From Cyprinodon diabolis (Eukaryota; Chordata; Actinopteri; Cyprinodontiformes; Cyprinodontidae), in the NCBI GenBank assembly GCA_030533445.1, contig CM060072.1:14048375-14112374 (forward strand): a stretch of DNA of 64,000 bases, written 5' to 3'. Below are positions 1-13,745 of this stretch, piece by piece. The notes under the pieces are model-generated. The model made no database searches and had not been told where the DNA came from. It saw nothing but the letters and a program-made list of their open reading frames with translations. The position numbers and the translations under genes were made by a program. The number at the start of each line of letters is the position of its first letter. Position 1 is the first letter of the stretch.

Positions 1-118
1 AGCACAAAGAAGGGCCTTACGTAAACATATCACCAGAATGATTGACAATTAGGAGGACCACTTATTTTGATGATCCACTCAGAAAAAGAACATTCTCCAC
101 TATACCTTTAAGGTAATT
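1..118. mobile_element. End of a MITE, cut by the window edge
   Basis: This segment matches 45495-45598: both share atgattgacaattaggagga, the tattttgatgatccac block and the terminal part ccactatacctttaagg. It is therefore the end of a repeat copy that extends left of the window. The end sequence is the inverted form of the left end seen at 44674 (ggcatagtggaggattttc). Confidence 0.75.
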
Positions 119-810
119 TACCAATAATGGCCTAGTCAAAGTTTAAACTTAAACACAGCTGAGAACCATAGGCAAAACTTGAAAATGGACACACTGTCAT
201 GAGGACTCTATTTAACTAGAAACAGACATTGGAAAAAAAAAAATCCTTTATTGAATAGAAACAGATGTACCACGCATTTTCTGTTTTTTGGGTTGTTTCT
301 TTTTTAAACAAAGCTTTATCATTTGTTTATGTATAAAATGAAATTCCCATAAAATTGTTCATAGTTTGGAACGGTAACCAAAAACACAAACTTCAGTGAA
401 AATAATAATGATAAAATAAAGAAAGTATAAAAACTTCTTGAGACACTGCTGTGTTTAGGGAATGTCCTTATTTCTCATCAAATTGTTCTTAATCATTTTT
501 TTTATTAAATGAGTCAAGTTTCTGTTTTTGAAAAATGGTCCACATGCAGACCAAAAGAGATGTAAAAAAGTTATAATTACACTTACCAAATCAAATCCTG
601 AGTGTTCCCCAATCTGAATAATATACTTTACCCGCAAAAGATGAATGAAAGCAAAAGGTAGCTGAATGATTAAAATATCAGGTCAGAAGGTTTTACTTAA
701 TAGACCTGAAATCAGATTTTAAAAAAGCAGCCACAACCTCCTCTAAACTACATCAGCCTTTTCTCAATGTACACTGTAAAAAAACAAAACATCAAAATTA
801 CTTTTATTTA
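119..810. other. nr3c1 intronic sequence, no feature seen
   Basis: AT-rich DNA with A and T runs. No coding exon or clear repeat was recognised. Confidence 0.6.
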
Positions 811-1490
811 CCAGTATAAAGTTATAGATTTACAGATATAAACCTATGGATTTACAGATATAAAATTATAGACTTACAGGTATAAACTTATAGATTTACA
901 GGTATAAACCTATGGATTTACAGGTATAAACTTATAGATTTACAGGTATAAAGCTATGGATTTACAGGTATAAACTTATAGATTTACAGGTATAAACCTA
1001 TGGATTTACAGGTATAAACTTATAGATTTACAGGTATAAACTTATAGATTTACAGGTATAAACCTATAGATTTACAGGTATAAACCTATGGATTTACAGG
1101 TATAAACTTATAGATTTACAGGTATAAACCTATGGATTTACAGGTATAAACTTATAGATTTACAGGTATAAACTTATAGATTTACAGGTATAAACCTATA
1201 GATTTACAGGTATAAACCTATGGATTTACAGGTATAAACTTATAGATTTACAGGTATAAACCTATGGATTTACAGGTATAAACTTATAGATTTACAGGTA
1301 TAAACTTATAGATTTACAGGTATAAACCTATAGATTTACAGGTATAAACCTATGGATTTACAGGTATAAACTTATAGATTTACAGGTATAAACCTATGGA
1401 TTTACAGGTATAAACTTATAGATTTACAGGTATAAACCTATGGATTTACAGGTATAAACTTATAGATTTACAGGTATAAACCCCTCGGTG
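811..1490. repeat. 22-bp tandem repeat array with 132-bp higher-order period
   Basis: About 31 copies of a 22-bp unit, cttatagatttacaggtata plus aa, run head to tail. Units differ mainly at the six bases after ataaa, which are cttata, cctata or cctatg. From about 1000 onward the order of variants (cttata, cttata, cctata, cctatg, cttata, cctatg) repeats about three times, giving a 132-bp higher-order repeat. The first copies are more diverged. It lies in the nr3c1 intron before exon 4, or before exon 3 if that exon is in the N gap. Confidence 0.95.
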
Positions 1491-1506
1491 TAAACCTAGA
1501 GGTTTA
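1491..1506. repeat. Short perfect inverted repeat at the array end
   Basis: The sequence taaacctagaggttta is a 7-bp inverted repeat with a 2-bp centre. It lies directly at the end of the 22-bp array and uses the array's own word taaacct plus its complement. Confidence 0.7.
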
Positions 1507-1892
1507 TACAGGTAAATCGATAGGTTTGATTAAATTGTTTTGTTTTCTCCCTTTCCGAGTCTCTGTGAGTAGATACTTTTCCCACACAAACTGTTGCATC
1601 TGCTGACATTAAAGTATTTTGAATTATTATTTGCATAATGTTGCTGCCAAGTTAGAGGCTTATTGTCATATACTTCAGCTGAACTGATTACATAAACAAA
1701 TGAGACAAAAAGTAAAATCCTAAAGACACAAAAGACGTCTAAAGTACTTTCCATATTAGTTTTAATTTGATGACAGGTCTAAAAAGGGTAACAAACTTGG
1801 AATGTATCTTTTTCTGTAGCTTTCCTCCACATGGTGAAAACTTATAGTTTTTCCAAAAACGTGACTCAGTAATAAATGGAATCACGCTTCTG

Positions 1893-2392
1893 NNNNNNNN
1901 NNNNNNNNNNNNNNNNNNNNNNNNNNNNNNNNNNNNNNNNNNNNNNNNNNNNNNNNNNNNNNNNNNNNNNNNNNNNNNNNNNNNNNNNNNNNNNNNNNNN
2001 NNNNNNNNNNNNNNNNNNNNNNNNNNNNNNNNNNNNNNNNNNNNNNNNNNNNNNNNNNNNNNNNNNNNNNNNNNNNNNNNNNNNNNNNNNNNNNNNNNNN
2101 NNNNNNNNNNNNNNNNNNNNNNNNNNNNNNNNNNNNNNNNNNNNNNNNNNNNNNNNNNNNNNNNNNNNNNNNNNNNNNNNNNNNNNNNNNNNNNNNNNNN
2201 NNNNNNNNNNNNNNNNNNNNNNNNNNNNNNNNNNNNNNNNNNNNNNNNNNNNNNNNNNNNNNNNNNNNNNNNNNNNNNNNNNNNNNNNNNNNNNNNNNNN
2301 NNNNNNNNNNNNNNNNNNNNNNNNNNNNNNNNNNNNNNNNNNNNNNNNNNNNNNNNNNNNNNNNNNNNNNNNNNNNNNNNNNNNNNNNNNNN
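1893..2392. other. Assembly gap (500 N)
   Basis: Exactly 500 undetermined bases. The round number suggests a gap of set or estimated length. The nr3c1 exon for the first zinc finger may lie here or left of the window. Confidence 0.99.
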
Positions 2393-3083
2393 ACAGGGCA
2401 TCCCCCCATTTAAACCGGCGAGGAGCCGTTGATCCTAGACCAAACTACATTTTTAAAAGCCATGTTTGCTCTGCAGCTGACCTGAACGGGAACGGATTTA
2501 TAAGTTAACTGTTTGCACAGCATCAAATCATAAAAGGATATTAAGAGGCCATAATAACATCCTGATGTAGAAACATTTCTGTGATTGGCTTTATTTTATT
2601 ACTTAAGCAAAAGGGTATTCATTGCATTTCTTCCTTGTGGTTACACATCTATCACTGGTTTCTTATTAACTTGCATCTAATCAAAGATTCTGTTCCGTTT
2701 CCCTTTCCCCCCCCCCCCCACATCTGTAGAGATTATGGCACAATGCTTGTGTAGGAAAACAATTATAAAGAGGCCAATCATCTTAAGTCTGCTAAAAAAA
2801 AAAGCAGGTCAAAATGCTGTAGAAGTGGTGGCGCTATGCCCTCATCTTCAAACACAACCATTGTGCCTGGTGGTAGGAACACAAACTTTGAGAGTGAAGC
2901 TGTCAACACTGCTGGGATGCAACAACTTTGTGGAGGCTTACTGTAAAATCAACAGGTGGCGAGTGTGGGTTTTTGCAGGCTGCTCAAGCTAATCCTCCTC
3001 AAACAGTCTTAGCTGGCTAATTTGTCTCCCCTTATCAACTCTCCTCTTCCTCCTTTTTTTTTTTCTCTTTTTTTTCTGTACAG
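2393..3083. other. nr3c1 intronic sequence before exon 4
   Basis: Contains a C run of about 12 near 2708 and a long pyrimidine tract just before the exon 4 acceptor. Open frames here look like chance. Confidence 0.6.
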
Positions 3084-3200
3084 GTCAGCACAACTACCTG
3101 TGCGCTGGAAGAAACGACTGCATTATTGATAAGATTCGCAGGAAGAACTGCCCGGCGTGCCGCTTCAGGAAATGTCTCCAGGCAGGAATGAATCTGGAAG
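3084..3200 (+). CDS. nr3c1: nr3c1 exon 4: second zinc finger of the DNA-binding domain
   Basis: The exon is bounded by a pyrimidine tract plus acceptor (ctgtacag) and a donor (gtaagag), and is 117 bp long, as in human exon 4. It encodes [13 protein letters not shown], then [18 protein letters not shown] and QAGMNLE. Four Cys of the second C4 zinc finger are present, together with the dimerisation-loop residues AGRND. Mammalian GR has Tyr in ACRYRKC where this has Phe. The split codon continues into the next exon as Glu-Ala-Arg-Lys. Many teleost GR1 genes carry a nine-residue insertion between the fingers. No coding extension is possible directly upstream, because a T-rich tract occupies that position. 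Confidence 0.98.
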
Positions 3201-5896
<2,696 letters not shown>

Positions 5897-6802
5897 TTGC
5901 AGTATTGGCTAAGTGTCAGATAGCGAATAATTTTTAAAGCAGTTCAAGCAATCAGATTGTCATCGATCACTTGTTTTCTGCTTATCCAAAAGAGGCGTTT
6001 CATCAGGGGAACGCAGACGCCCGTTTTTATAGACGAACTCATCAGCTCATTCTGCAAAATTCCAAGGCATTTACAGCCCAGAGGCGACGAGCAATCCTGA
6101 CAGTAACTTCTGAGGAGCTGATTAACTATCTTGTATAAAGAATTTGTTCTTTGTGTCATGATCCATATCTTATGACTATCGGGGAGCCTGGGAATTTAGA
6201 CTGAGCAGTAAATAGAGAACTTTATGTGCAGACCAGAGCAGCATCTGCAGAAGAAGCCCTCTGTGTTTTTATCTATCTTCTGCCACATCTTACTCTTGAT
6301 AGAAAAGAAACCATGATGCTTTACTCCTCAGTATGAATTACCCTGCATTACCTACAGTGATAATGATCTGTATCTAACATCGGCTCCATTTGGCTATGTG
6401 CACGGAAGGCGTTTGCTATTGACAGACAGTTTCTGATTACTTTCTTGTCTATTGTCACAGGTGCATCACGGTTTTCTTTTTGCACATTTGTGGTGGAAAA
6501 ACTTTTAGCTTTGTGGTTCCTTTGCAACTGAGCTCACTCAGAGTAACCCTTCTTACTGCGAGAACTTCTCTGTTTCTCTAAAAGTAAGATGACAGTGAGC
6601 AATGTTTCATGAAGGTAAAACAGTGAGGATAATAGAAATGTACTTGAACTCTGATAAGCTTCTAAAATGTACTGTTATCAATTTAGAAACCTGAAAAGCT
6701 ATGATACATAATCTCGCAATTTTGAAATTGTGTTTGAAATGAAATTCGTCCTTCTAAACATCAACCAATAATTATTATTTTTTTAAAATCTCGTTTCCAT
6801 AG
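5897..6802. other. nr3c1 intron 4, right part
   Basis: Unremarkable intron sequence leading into the exon 5 acceptor; no element recognised. Confidence 0.5.
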
Positions 6803-7075
6803 CGAGGAAAAACAAGAAGAATAAGATAAGAGTGCAGCAGCTGCAGCAGCGATCCCCAGAACCAACCGGCAACATGTCTGTGGCCATCATACCCAGAAGC
6901 ATGCCCCAGCTGGTTCCCACCATGCTCTCTGTCCTGAAGGCCATCGAGCCTGAGATAATTTTCTCAGGCTACGACAGCACGCTACCAGACACCTCGTCCC
7001 GTCTCCTGAGCACCCTCAACAGACTGGGAGGCCAGCAGGTCATCTCTGCCGTCAAATGGGCCAAGTCGCTGCCAG
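6803..7075 (+). CDS. nr3c1: nr3c1 exon 5: hinge and start of ligand-binding domain
   Basis: The acceptor is tttccatag and the donor ccag|gtacc; the exon is 273 bp. It encodes the basic hinge (RKNKKNKIR), a Gln-rich stretch (QQLQQR), then helices 1-3 of the ligand-binding domain, with [18 protein letters not shown] and [18 protein letters not shown]. The Asn of STLN and the Gln of GQQVI correspond to Asn564 and Gln570 of human GR, which contact the steroid A-ring and C3 ketone region. Human GR has Arg directly before that Gln and this copy has Gln. AVKWAK of helix 3 is intact. The codon for Gly of the PGF junction is split to the next exon. Confidence 0.98.
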
Positions 7076-8980
7076 GTACCGACGTCTTCTTAACAGCTAT
7101 GTTTGTTTTAATGTGTCCTTCAATGTAAAAGCCCAAATAAGCAATTTGTTTTAGTTGTTTTACTTTTAAAGGTCCCCCGATGTTAATGCGACCTGTAAAC
7201 ACAGAACACTGATTTCTGATTAAACTGATTTATTCAGTTTATCTTACTTAGATGCTGAGTTTTTTTCTTAACTGCAGGGTAGAGGCATTAAAAACATGTC
7301 AAGTCTTACTAATTAATAAAATGTTTGGTTTGCACCAGATGCATGAAATCAGAGTAATTGTGGCTCAGGAAAGCATGATTTGATCAGAACAACGCCAACT
7401 AATAGCGATTTGACGGTAAAAGCATCTTAGCCAATGTTAATTCCTCTGTAAATGTGAACAAATGGGATGTTTTACAGCTTATTTTTTGTCAGTAGGGAAA
7501 ACCTTTTTTTAGGTCGATTCAGTGAAAAAAGGCTTGAAGTATTACATAAAACCGGAAAAAACATGTTCTACTCAAGATAAAAAGCACTGAATAATAAAAG
7601 AAATTGTTAGATATAAAATGCAGAATACTGATTTCTGTATAAACTCTTTAGTAAAGCCAGTTAAATATTTGTTTTTTTATTTAAATTTTATCTTTATAAC
7701 TTCTAAGCAAATTTGCATCTTAGCAAATTTGTATAAATACTGCTGTTTTTTAGCATTATTCAATGCCTGTCCGGCTGAATGTTGCTGCGACAGAAAACAG
7801 TTCTTTCTGCTTAATACCTCAGCAATAACACAAGCTTCTTGCTTCCATGCAATGCTGCATTGATGCAGTAATTATTGCAAAGGAGCTCAAACCAAGTTTT
7901 AATTAGCTAAACTATCAATCTAGATGACGTTTGAGCTGACCTTTTTAACTAAGTTGATGTTTTAGGTGTTCAAATGTATTCTCTAAACAAGAAAAATCAT
8001 ATTTCACTCTGTTATTTCTTTTTGTCGCTCATTAATATGCTTCACGTGTTGCTTTTTTTTAATTTTGTGTTAAGCTGTATTGCAGGAAATTGCACCAAAA
8101 CTTAAATTTTAATTTTAAATAGAGCTGATCAGTTTAGCCATTTTGTTTTCATGACGTCAAGAGCCCATTCTTTCAGGACTTTATTGTTCCTGCTGTATGG
8201 ACAAATGCTAACTTCTACCCGTATACATGGATTTGCATGCTAGCTGCAACTCTTTGTCCATTTCTTTGTAACAGCAAGCCTGCTTTAAACATACAGTATT
8301 ACCGCCATCTAAAGGGCTTCAGTTAGAAAGCCTGTAAATTTAATTGTATCATAACAGTACTTCTTTAATATGGAAAAAAAACAACGTTTTGTTAAGTTGT
8401 GATTATATTTCAATTGCGATAAATTATCCAACTCTACTCCCCACTATTGTTACTACATCAAAATTTATACAAAAAAAAAAAGATAAAGCAAACACTAAGC
8501 ATGCTGTAAACATCATTAGTAAGATATTTTTTCCAGGCATTCGATGGTTCATGTTCCATACAGGATAAAATGCTTGACAATATATAAATTACCGAAAAAA
8601 AAAACACATAACTTCATAAACGTTTGAATATTTTCTTTGAATTTTACAAAGACTTTTATCAGATCTAACCTTAAGAAAAACACAGTATAGAATAAAACTA
8701 GTTTATTGGTTGTAATTTAGGTTTTTCTTTAGGGGAATTCCTAGAGATTAAATCTACCATCAGATCCCTGCTACACCTTCTAAGAGAGGGTGGTGGGGTT
8801 TCTCTAAACAAACAGAACTCAACATTAATTATAGCTACTGCAGATATTTTAATGCAAAACAAATGTACAAGTCCGTACATGTGTTTTATTAAAATGTATA
8901 TACTGTATGCAGGAATTCCCTTTATTTGCTCAGGTCTGATCTTTATGCATTGCTATCTAATAAACGTTTGTCCCTGCCAG
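7076..8980. other. nr3c1 intron 5
   Basis: 1.9 kb of AT-rich intron DNA. No coding or mobile feature recognised. Confidence 0.55.
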
Positions 8981-9125
8981 GCTTCCGTGAACTGCACCTT
9001 GATGACCAGATGACTTTGCTGCAGTGCTCCTGGCTCTTCCTGATGTCCTTTGGTCTTGGTTGGAGATCCTATGAGCAGTGTAACGGCAGGATGCTCTGTT
9101 TTGCCCCAGATCTCGTCATAAATGA
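8981..9125 (+). CDS. nr3c1: nr3c1 exon 6: ligand-binding domain helices 4-6
   Basis: The acceptor is ccctgccag and the donor gtatgatg; at 145 bp it equals human exon 6. It encodes [29 protein letters not shown] and [19 protein letters not shown] is the nuclear receptor signature segment, and the Arg of GWRSY corresponds to human Arg611, a steroid A-ring contact. The donor lies about 45 bp from the left inverted repeat of a Tc1-like element, so this exon is closely crowded by a transposon. Confidence 0.98.
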
Positions 9126-9169
9126 GTATGATGACTTTTTTTTTTTCAGAACTTTATCAGATAGATCTG

Positions 9170-10303
9170 CTTTTACTTTCATTGTTTTTAAGCAAAAGAA
9201 CAGCAGTGATTGTGTGCTTATCGAGGACGATACCTTGCAAAACATTTCAGCCATAGAACATGACTAATTAGAATAACGTTATGCAGAAGGAAGATGTGAT
9301 TTTTCAGACTCACTCTAAAACTGGGTTTGTCATCTCAGTCGGCATACAACAAGACCTTAGAAACCTATTTCAACGCGTTTGATTTTAGGAGAAGTCTGCT
9401 TTTGTCCTTGTTTAGTCTTTTAAAAGAAGTATTGCATGATTTTTTATTTTTTTTAACAAGATATTAAGTGTCTCAACATCTGTTTTAGCATCTTTCGCTC
9501 TGTGTAAAATTTCCAAAGCTTCACTGAGAACTGTTAAACTCATCAGTAAAAAAATAAAGTAGTATGGCACCAAAAAGAACCAAGATATGACCATCCAATT
9601 AAATAATAAGACAACCATCAACTATAAGCATCTCTAAGATAGCTGTCAAATCAAGTATGAGATATAGCAAACCTCTGCTGCAGTCATATCAGATGAACAT
9701 GGGGCATTTTTAAGAACTCTACTCATTGTAAGAATGGTAGTGGCAGTATTATGCTGTGGGGATGCAAGAACAGAGAAGCTGATCAGACTTGATGAGAAAA
9801 CGGTAGAAGAAGAAAGTCCTGAGAATGATATCAAACAGAGCGATCCTGGAAGAAAACATGTTAAACCTTGCAAAACGCTTTAGACTTGGTGAAGGTCAGG
9901 GATCCCAACAAGGAGTCAGAGCTACAATAGTCATGTACAGGAATGGCCCCGAGTCCAGATCTTAATTTGATGTCACTGTAGCAAGATTGCAAAATCTTCT
10001 GTTTAAAAGATGCCCGTCAGTCAATCTAAACAAAGCTTGGAGTGTTTTAGAGAAAAACGGGCATTATTTGCATCAACTGGACATCTAAAGCTACTAAAGC
10101 AATGACTCTGCTGGTTTGCAGGTTTCATTTTTCTACTCCGATTTTTATTTCATGAAAAAAATATTTAAAATCGCGCGTTTTCCTTCTGTGTAACATTATT
10201 CTTCTTAGTCATGTTCTATGGCTGGAATGTTTTGCAAGGTATCGTCCTTGATAAGCACACAATTACTGCTGTTCTTTTGCTTAAAAACTATGAAAATAAA
10301 AAG
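9170..10303 (+). mobile_element. Degenerate Tc1/mariner-like transposon with long inverted repeats
   Basis: The two ends form an imperfect inverted repeat of about 130-140 bp (about 9170-9310 and 10160-10303). They share aagcaaaagaacagcagt, ttgtgtgcttatc, gacgataccttgcaaaac and ccatagaacatgactaa in opposite orientation. Between them, + strand sequence near 9735 (gtggcagtattatgctgtgg) resembles the region of Tc1-family transposases that encodes the second catalytic Asp block. Only a degraded 3' half of the transposase is recognisable and it has stops and frameshifts. It lies in nr3c1 intron 6 and starts about 45 bp after the exon 6 donor. Confidence 0.75.
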
Positions 10304-10611
10304 AACACAAGTGTCTTTCAACCTTTAAAATGTACACAGCGGATAAAAAAAACAACAAGAAAAAGAAAACAAGTTTTAGTGGTATGAGTCATACCTGGTG
10401 CCATTTGAATTGTTGCTGATAGATTGTTATATGTGCTATTTAAAAGTAGAAATATAGTGTGTTCCAAGTTCTTCCTCTTCTGTTCTAATACGGTATTGTT
10501 GAATAACTTTCAGTGTGAGGAAAGAATGGCAGAATTAGTGAAAAACTATGATGTTTTTTATGTTCCACCTGTCTTCCCATTGTCATGTTTACTTCCTGTG
10601 TCCGGTCGTAG

Positions 10612-10742
10612 GGAGCGCATGAAGCTGCCTTTAATGGGCGACCAGTGCGAGCAGATGCTGAAGATTTGCAACGAGTTTGTCAGACTGCAGGTCTCCTACG
10701 AGGAGTACCTCTGCATGAAGGTCCTGTTACTCCTCGGTACAG
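10612..10742 (+). CDS. nr3c1: nr3c1 exon 7: ligand-binding domain helices 7-8
   Basis: The acceptor is tccggtcgtag and the donor acag|gtaaag; at 131 bp it equals human exon 7. It encodes ERMKLPLMGDQCEQMLKI, then RLQVSYEEYLCMKVLLLLGT. The Gln of GDQCEQM region matches the steroid-contacting helix 7, and VSYEEYLCMK is typical of GR rather than MR. The exon ends in a split Val codon that continues into VPKEGLK of the next exon. Confidence 0.98.
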
Positions 10743-12990
10743 GTAAAGCACTTTTATTAGCTTGATAAACATTAGAAATAAAAAAGTGTTTTTACTACAT
10801 ATTATATTTAGTACTACTAGAAAAGTAAGGGGAAAGAGTTTCAACAATTTTCACTCATTTTGAACATACATTTATGATTATTGGGCCCTTCATTGCCTTG
10901 GTTTCACTCATTATTATTATTATTATTATTATTAAAATTAGAATATTAAATAACACTGATGGAAACATTTTTTTTTTTTTTTAAGAGGCAAGTTTAATTA
11001 GAATTTCTGGTTTATTTCCACCTCCACACTATTTCAATTATTAATATCAGGTTGAGTAAGGTCTGTGTTTATTTACATTCAGTAATGATGGCTCTAAAAT
11101 GGGTACTTTATCATGTATTTCTCATAAAAGAACAAACTTTATCAATTCCCCTGCCTGCCACAATAATAAAGTATGAAAAGAGTAACATTTTGTACTTTGT
11201 TGAGTTCATGGCGGCAGACGGGAACAGCAGAATAATTTGGAAAGCTTGGAAGCTTATCGACACTTAATAGTAACAAAGTTGGCTGTGGGCTGATACACAA
11301 ACGCAGCAATCTGGAAGAGGAAGGCATATGTTCAACCTACCAGAGTCTGAATGGCTCCTGCCATAACGCTTGGTTGGTGGTTAGGGAAGCAGAGGGGGAG
11401 ACTGCAGGCTGCGCAGGTACAGATGGATCCGGCTGATCATGGAGCCACAAAGCTGCTGTAATTCCATCACAGCGTCCACCCTCTGATTTTGAAATAAAAA
11501 AAGAAAATCATCTTTTCCTTCATAGCTCTATCATTCTTGTAGAAACACGCATACAAATACTCAGATAACTTTATTTGTATTCATTTTTTATTTTATTTAA
11601 CTGAAAAACTAAACTTCTCCCCTCAACCGAGAAATAAATTAATGAAATAAATCATTCTGTGTGTATTTTATTAGTTATTAGTAGTATTCCAATTTCATGC
11701 TCATACAAGCATGTATTGCATTTAGAAGGAGCGCGGCTCCTTTTAAATGACTAACAAGCAATATGCATTGATTTGCATGAATCTAAAGGATTGCCATAAA
11801 AAAATAAAATTTTTAATTATGTACATTCAAAAGCAGCTTAGATCAATGCATGACTGGGCTCATAAGAAAACAAAGTTTTTTAACTAAAAGATGGTGGTAG
11901 TGAGAATTCTTAAAAGTTATCATTTTAAAATACTGTAAGAAACTTGATACTCTTCAATGCACACCTTTCCTTTATACATCCCAATTTTTGGAAAACTAAA
12001 AGCAGTTGTAGGAACTACCAAGTTCCCACCTGCAAAGAAATATGTAAAGCAGCATAAATAGCTGAAAAGCTCCTACCGTATGTCAAAATAACCATGGCAA
12101 CAAAGCTGAAAGGCCATCACAGACAGACCAGACAGACATATTGACACACCCGAGGGAGATCAAATACAGCCAACCAACAACTGATCAACAATAAATCTGC
12201 CACTTCTGTTTTTGTTCTACAAAGGGTGAAGTCCAAAAGGTGCTGCCTGCGGCTCAGTCCAGCTAATTTCCTCACTTCATCCTGATTGTAAAGTTTAATA
12301 AATCTGTATTAATACCTGAACGTAACCCCATAGGTTTCTGTGAAAGGAACGGCGGCACCACACAAACTAGTGAGGTAGATTATATTTAATGTTAAAAGCA
12401 ATCCAGAATAGCATGAATAGATAGAACACAATTAGAAACTATCCTTCCAGCACACAGCCCACTTAGCTATAATCTACAACAGAGCTTCCAAAACCTTTTG
12501 GCTTCTGGCCCACAAAAATATAACAGAATTGACTTATGACCCAAAATTGTTGGTCAGGGATCAGCAACCAAAGCAGATGGTTTAATCCATTTTTAAGTGA
12601 TGCTTGTATGATTTAATTTAATATCTTTCTTGGCCTAATGGTGAAAGTTTGTATTTATTTATTTGTTTTATTTATAAAAGCCAATAAGATATTTTAAAAT
12701 AACCCTTTATTGCAATATATGGGCTGTTATAGAAATGATTGTGATTGGAAATCAGCTCCTTGATTCAGAATGTGATTTAATGTGCAGCTATTGTAGGTTA
12801 TTTTTCAGGGATTTTTATTAATCTGATCAACATATAAATTTGGCCCTGATAGCGGCGACTCATAGTGACTGTTAAATACCCAATCAACCAATCAATCAAC
12901 CAATCAATCTGTGCCTTCTTAAAAACAAATCTGGTTGCACTGAGGTGATAGTTAGACGTTGAACATGGTGCCTGACCCTCTGCACTGGAT
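10743..12990. other. nr3c1 intron 7, first part
   Basis: Holds an (ATT)n run near 10910-10937. A GC-richer block at about 11341-11482 is discussed as a finding. The remainder is ordinary AT-rich intron. Confidence 0.5.
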
Positions 12991-12992
12991 AA

Positions 12993-13100
12993 ACGCTACT
13001 CCTAAAATTTGGAATTGAAATAGCTTCCTAGATGGGAAGTGAAACGTCTTCTAACTTGGAAACAAAGTCCAGTGGATTCTGTTTAATTTTCTTTTTTTTT
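12993..13100 (+). repeat. Dispersed repeat, copy A (gatgggaag...aaacg family)
   Basis: Carries the core cttcctagatgggaagtgaa, then acgtcttc and caaagtccagtgga. Related copies lie at 38491-38661, 53939-54073 (opposite strand) and 63332-63480. The family is not identified. Confidence 0.7.
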
Positions 13101-13199
13101 GGAATAATCTTAACCAATTAATAAGCCATCCGTCGTTAAGTACAGCAAAGGAGTACTTGTACCGTGTAGCATCCCACCTACCTGCTGGTACATAAGTTA

Positions 13200-13745
13200 T
13201 TTTTTAATTTATCTCTACTTAAGTAGATTTAAACATGGACACTTTGTACTTTTACTTCACTACAATTTACATTAAGTACCTGTACTTTCAGCTCCACTAC
13301 AAATTCTAAAGCTTTACATTCACATCACATTGTGTTTTTCATTTATTTGTTCAGTTTTGTTTAAGAGTTTAAAAGTAATAAAATGCTAAATTGGGATTGG
13401 TCCACTGGACGACTGCAAAGCGAGCAGGTAACGTCGCATGATAATGATATTTCACTCAGAAATTTCATCCCTGAAATTCCAAAATAAAAAGTCCCAAATG
13501 TGAATTTTGACAGAAGGTAAAAAAAAAAAAAACATGCATTATCCACAGCATTGTTCATTAGGTGCACTTAATAATCGTGAAAAATTGCAGTTCATCCAGA
13601 AAGTATGTTTAAAAATTGAAGTATTTTTAAAAGCAAGTACTTTGTTACTTTTTCTTTAGTACAAATGTGAGTGTGATACTTTTGCTTTTATTAGAATATT
13701 TATTTATTTGTACTTTTACTTAAGTACTTTTTCCACTATTGCCAG
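13200..13745. mobile_element. MITE-like repeat rich in acttaagtac / gtacttttac
   Basis: Sequence at both ends is rich in words like ttacttaagtac and their complements, such as tctacttaagtag near 13213 and tacttaagtactttttccac near 13718. This resembles a very common fish non-autonomous DNA element. Exact ends and target duplication were not found. Confidence 0.4.

Noticed and set aside
811..1490. CRISPR-like array
   Set aside because: Repeats are directly adjacent with no unique spacers, in a vertebrate intron; it is a minisatellite.
2735..2992. 85-codon + strand frame before nr3c1 exon 4
   Set aside because: No similarity recognised, and it is not in phase with or spliced to the exon.
3084..3200. 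Mineralocorticoid receptor (nr3c2) instead of nr3c1
   Set aside because: The following residues ([29 protein letters not shown] end) fit the glucocorticoid receptor; MR has different words at these places.
9646..9873. 75-codon - strand frame in intron 6
   Set aside because: It is antisense to Tc1-like transposase remains within the inverted repeats.
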